6,023 nt of DNA, from NCBI GenBank assembly GCA_031257955.1, contig JAIRNQ010000120.1, forward strand, positions 1-6,023, written 5' to 3'. The position numbers were made by a program, and so were the translations under genes. The notes beneath the pieces are model-generated. The model saw only the letters and a list, made by a program, of their open reading frames with translations. It ran no database searches and had not been told where the DNA came from. How positions within the stretch are numbered: position 1 is the stretch's first letter; every line of letters starts with the position of its first letter. Positions 5,301 through 6,023 of this stretch are shown piece after piece. The stretch comes from Deltaproteobacteria bacterium (GTDB lineage Bacteria; Desulfobacterota; Desulfarculia; Adiutricales; Adiutricaceae).

Positions 5301-6023
5301 ATGCCAAAACCAAACGACATAACCCCACCAGATAAGGCCAAACCGGTCAGACCCAAAGTCGTCGCCCACGAAAGCCAGACGCCGGAAAACAGGCTCATCG
5401 AAGCCATTAACCAGGAAATACTCAGCCGGGAGAACATGAGACTTAAAGCCCCCCAAGCCGCCAACGTAACCGTTCCCAAGGCCCCGCCCTTGGCCGTTCC
5501 CTTGGCCTCTGCCTTGGAAGCGCCTTTGGCCCCTCCCAGGGCCATGCGCCCGGCGACCGAACCCCTCTGGCCGGAAGCCCCTAGAACCGACGCCTTGGCC
5601 GGCGGACTGCCCTGGGACTTTTCTGAGGCGAGGCCACTGGAACCGCGGCTGGAACCCACCGAAATGGTTAAGGTCGAAAACTTGGCCAAGACCTTCGTTC
5701 TCCACCTCTCCGGACCGGCGGTGCTAAAGGCCCTGGAAGGCGTGTCCTTGAGCCTTACCGGCGGTAAGTGCTTAGCCCTGACCGGGCCCTCCGGGTCAGG
5801 CAAATCTAGCCTCTTACGCTGCCTTTATGGCAACTACCAAATTACTTCTGGGGAAATACTCATCAGGGATGGGGAAAGAATCGTCGCCCTAAGCCAAGCC
5901 ACGCCCAGGGAGGTCATGGACCTTAGACTTAGGGCCATGAGTTACGTCAGCCAATTTTTGCGGGTCATCCCCAGGGTCAGCGCTTTGGAAGTGGTAGCCG
6001 AACCCCTTACGGCCCGGGGCTTA
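5301..6023 (+). CDS. phnL: PhnL, ABC-type ATPase of the C-P lyase complex (partial, cut by window end)
   Basis: The frame is open from 5301 to the last base (241 codons). From residue 122 it matches E. coli PhnL: VKVENLAKTFVLH for INVQNVSKTFILH, Walker A GPSGSGKS (162-169), and YVSQFLRVIPRVSALEVV with Q-loop Gln218. The signature, Walker B and H-loop motifs lie beyond the window. PhnL takes part in coupling phosphonate to ATP and has been seen bound to PhnK on the core complex. The start is uncertain. A TAG at 5292-5294 closes the frame just before the ATG at 5301, but no clear ribosome site precedes it. The alternative ATG at 5664 gives the usual N-terminus but leaves about 445 bases empty after phnK, also without a good ribosome site. 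The 121 extra residues hold a likely helix (about 29-49, ENRLIEAINQEILSRENMRL) and then a Pro/Ala/Leu-rich linker. ATG 5436 behind GGGAG is a third option. Confidence 0.9.
   Translation, partial: MPKPNDITPPDKAKPVRPKVVAHESQTPENRLIEAINQEILSRENMRLKAPQAANVTVPKAPPLAVPLASALEAPLAPPRAMRPATEPLWPEAPRTDALAGGLPWDFSEARPLEPRLEPTEMVKVENLAKTFVLHLSGPAVLKALEGVSLSLTGGKCLALTGPSGSGKSSLLRCLYGNYQITSGEILIRDGERIVALSQATPREVMDLRLRAMSYVSQFLRVIPRVSALEVVAEPLTARGL
5484..5543 (+). repeat. 12-bp imperfect tandem repeats in the phnL extension
   Basis: Five 12-bp units in frame: CCGCCCTTGGCC, GTTCCCTTGGCC, TCTGCCTTGGAA, GCGCCTTTGGCC and CCTCCCAGGGCC. They encode PPLA, VPLA, SALE, APLA and PPRA. The units are diverged, with C-C-TTGG-C best kept. 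CCAAGG at 5476-5481 and CCTTGG at 5488-5493 could also form a small hairpin. The peptide would be a flexible Pro/Ala linker before the ATPase domain. Confidence 0.6.

Noticed and set aside
5198..5803. 201-codon minus-strand open frame over the phnL extension
   Set aside because: It overlaps the conserved start of PhnL, its peptide is low in complexity, and no known family is recognised. It does weaken the argument from open frame length for the phnL extension.

Overview
The window holds the 5' part of a carbon-phosphorus (C-P) lyase operon, all on the plus strand, in the order phnG, phnH, phnI, phnJ, phnK, phnL. PhnL runs off the right edge. The first five genes are complete and each aligns with its E. 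coli counterpart, as recalled from memory. PhnG, H, I and J form the core complex. PhnK and PhnL are its ABC-type ATPase partners. By established biochemistry, PhnI with PhnG, PhnH and PhnL joins a phosphonate to the ribose of ATP. PhnM (expected downstream, not in the window) then removes pyrophosphate, and the radical-SAM enzyme PhnJ breaks the C-P bond. Methylphosphonate would yield methane. PhnJ keeps the glycine and the four cysteines needed for this, so the pathway looks functional.

Layout: 1-314 is upstream DNA with a 30-bp direct repeat at the left edge and an open frame of uncertain meaning. 315-1551 is phnG and phnH, which overlap. 1552-1822 is an unusual gap inside the core genes, holding a degenerate 30-bp repeat array, an AT-rich island and a purine-rich leader. 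1823-5218 is phnI, phnJ and phnK, joined by short overlaps. 5219-5300 is a short spacer. 5301-6023 is phnL, cut by the window end.

The enzymes are ordinary but their decoration is not. Compared with E. coli, PhnH has an N-terminal tail of about 62 residues, PhnI an internal insert of about 71, PhnJ a tail of 133, PhnK a tail of about 21 and PhnL a possible tail of 121. Several of these are built from tandem repeats whose units are multiples of three bases (30, 42 and 12 bp), and 30-bp periodicity also occurs in the non-coding DNA. This suggests a genome that tolerates or generates short tandem amplifications. I see no evidence for an entirely new system; the repeat expansion is the notable feature.

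The organism is a bacterium with GC-rich DNA and a taste for C-ending codons (gcc, gac, ccc), mixed with cta, ata, aga and agg codons. Gene order and protein similarity fit Pseudomonadota or Desulfobacterota, but the sequence alone does not settle the lineage. No transposase, tRNA, rRNA or CRISPR array was seen.
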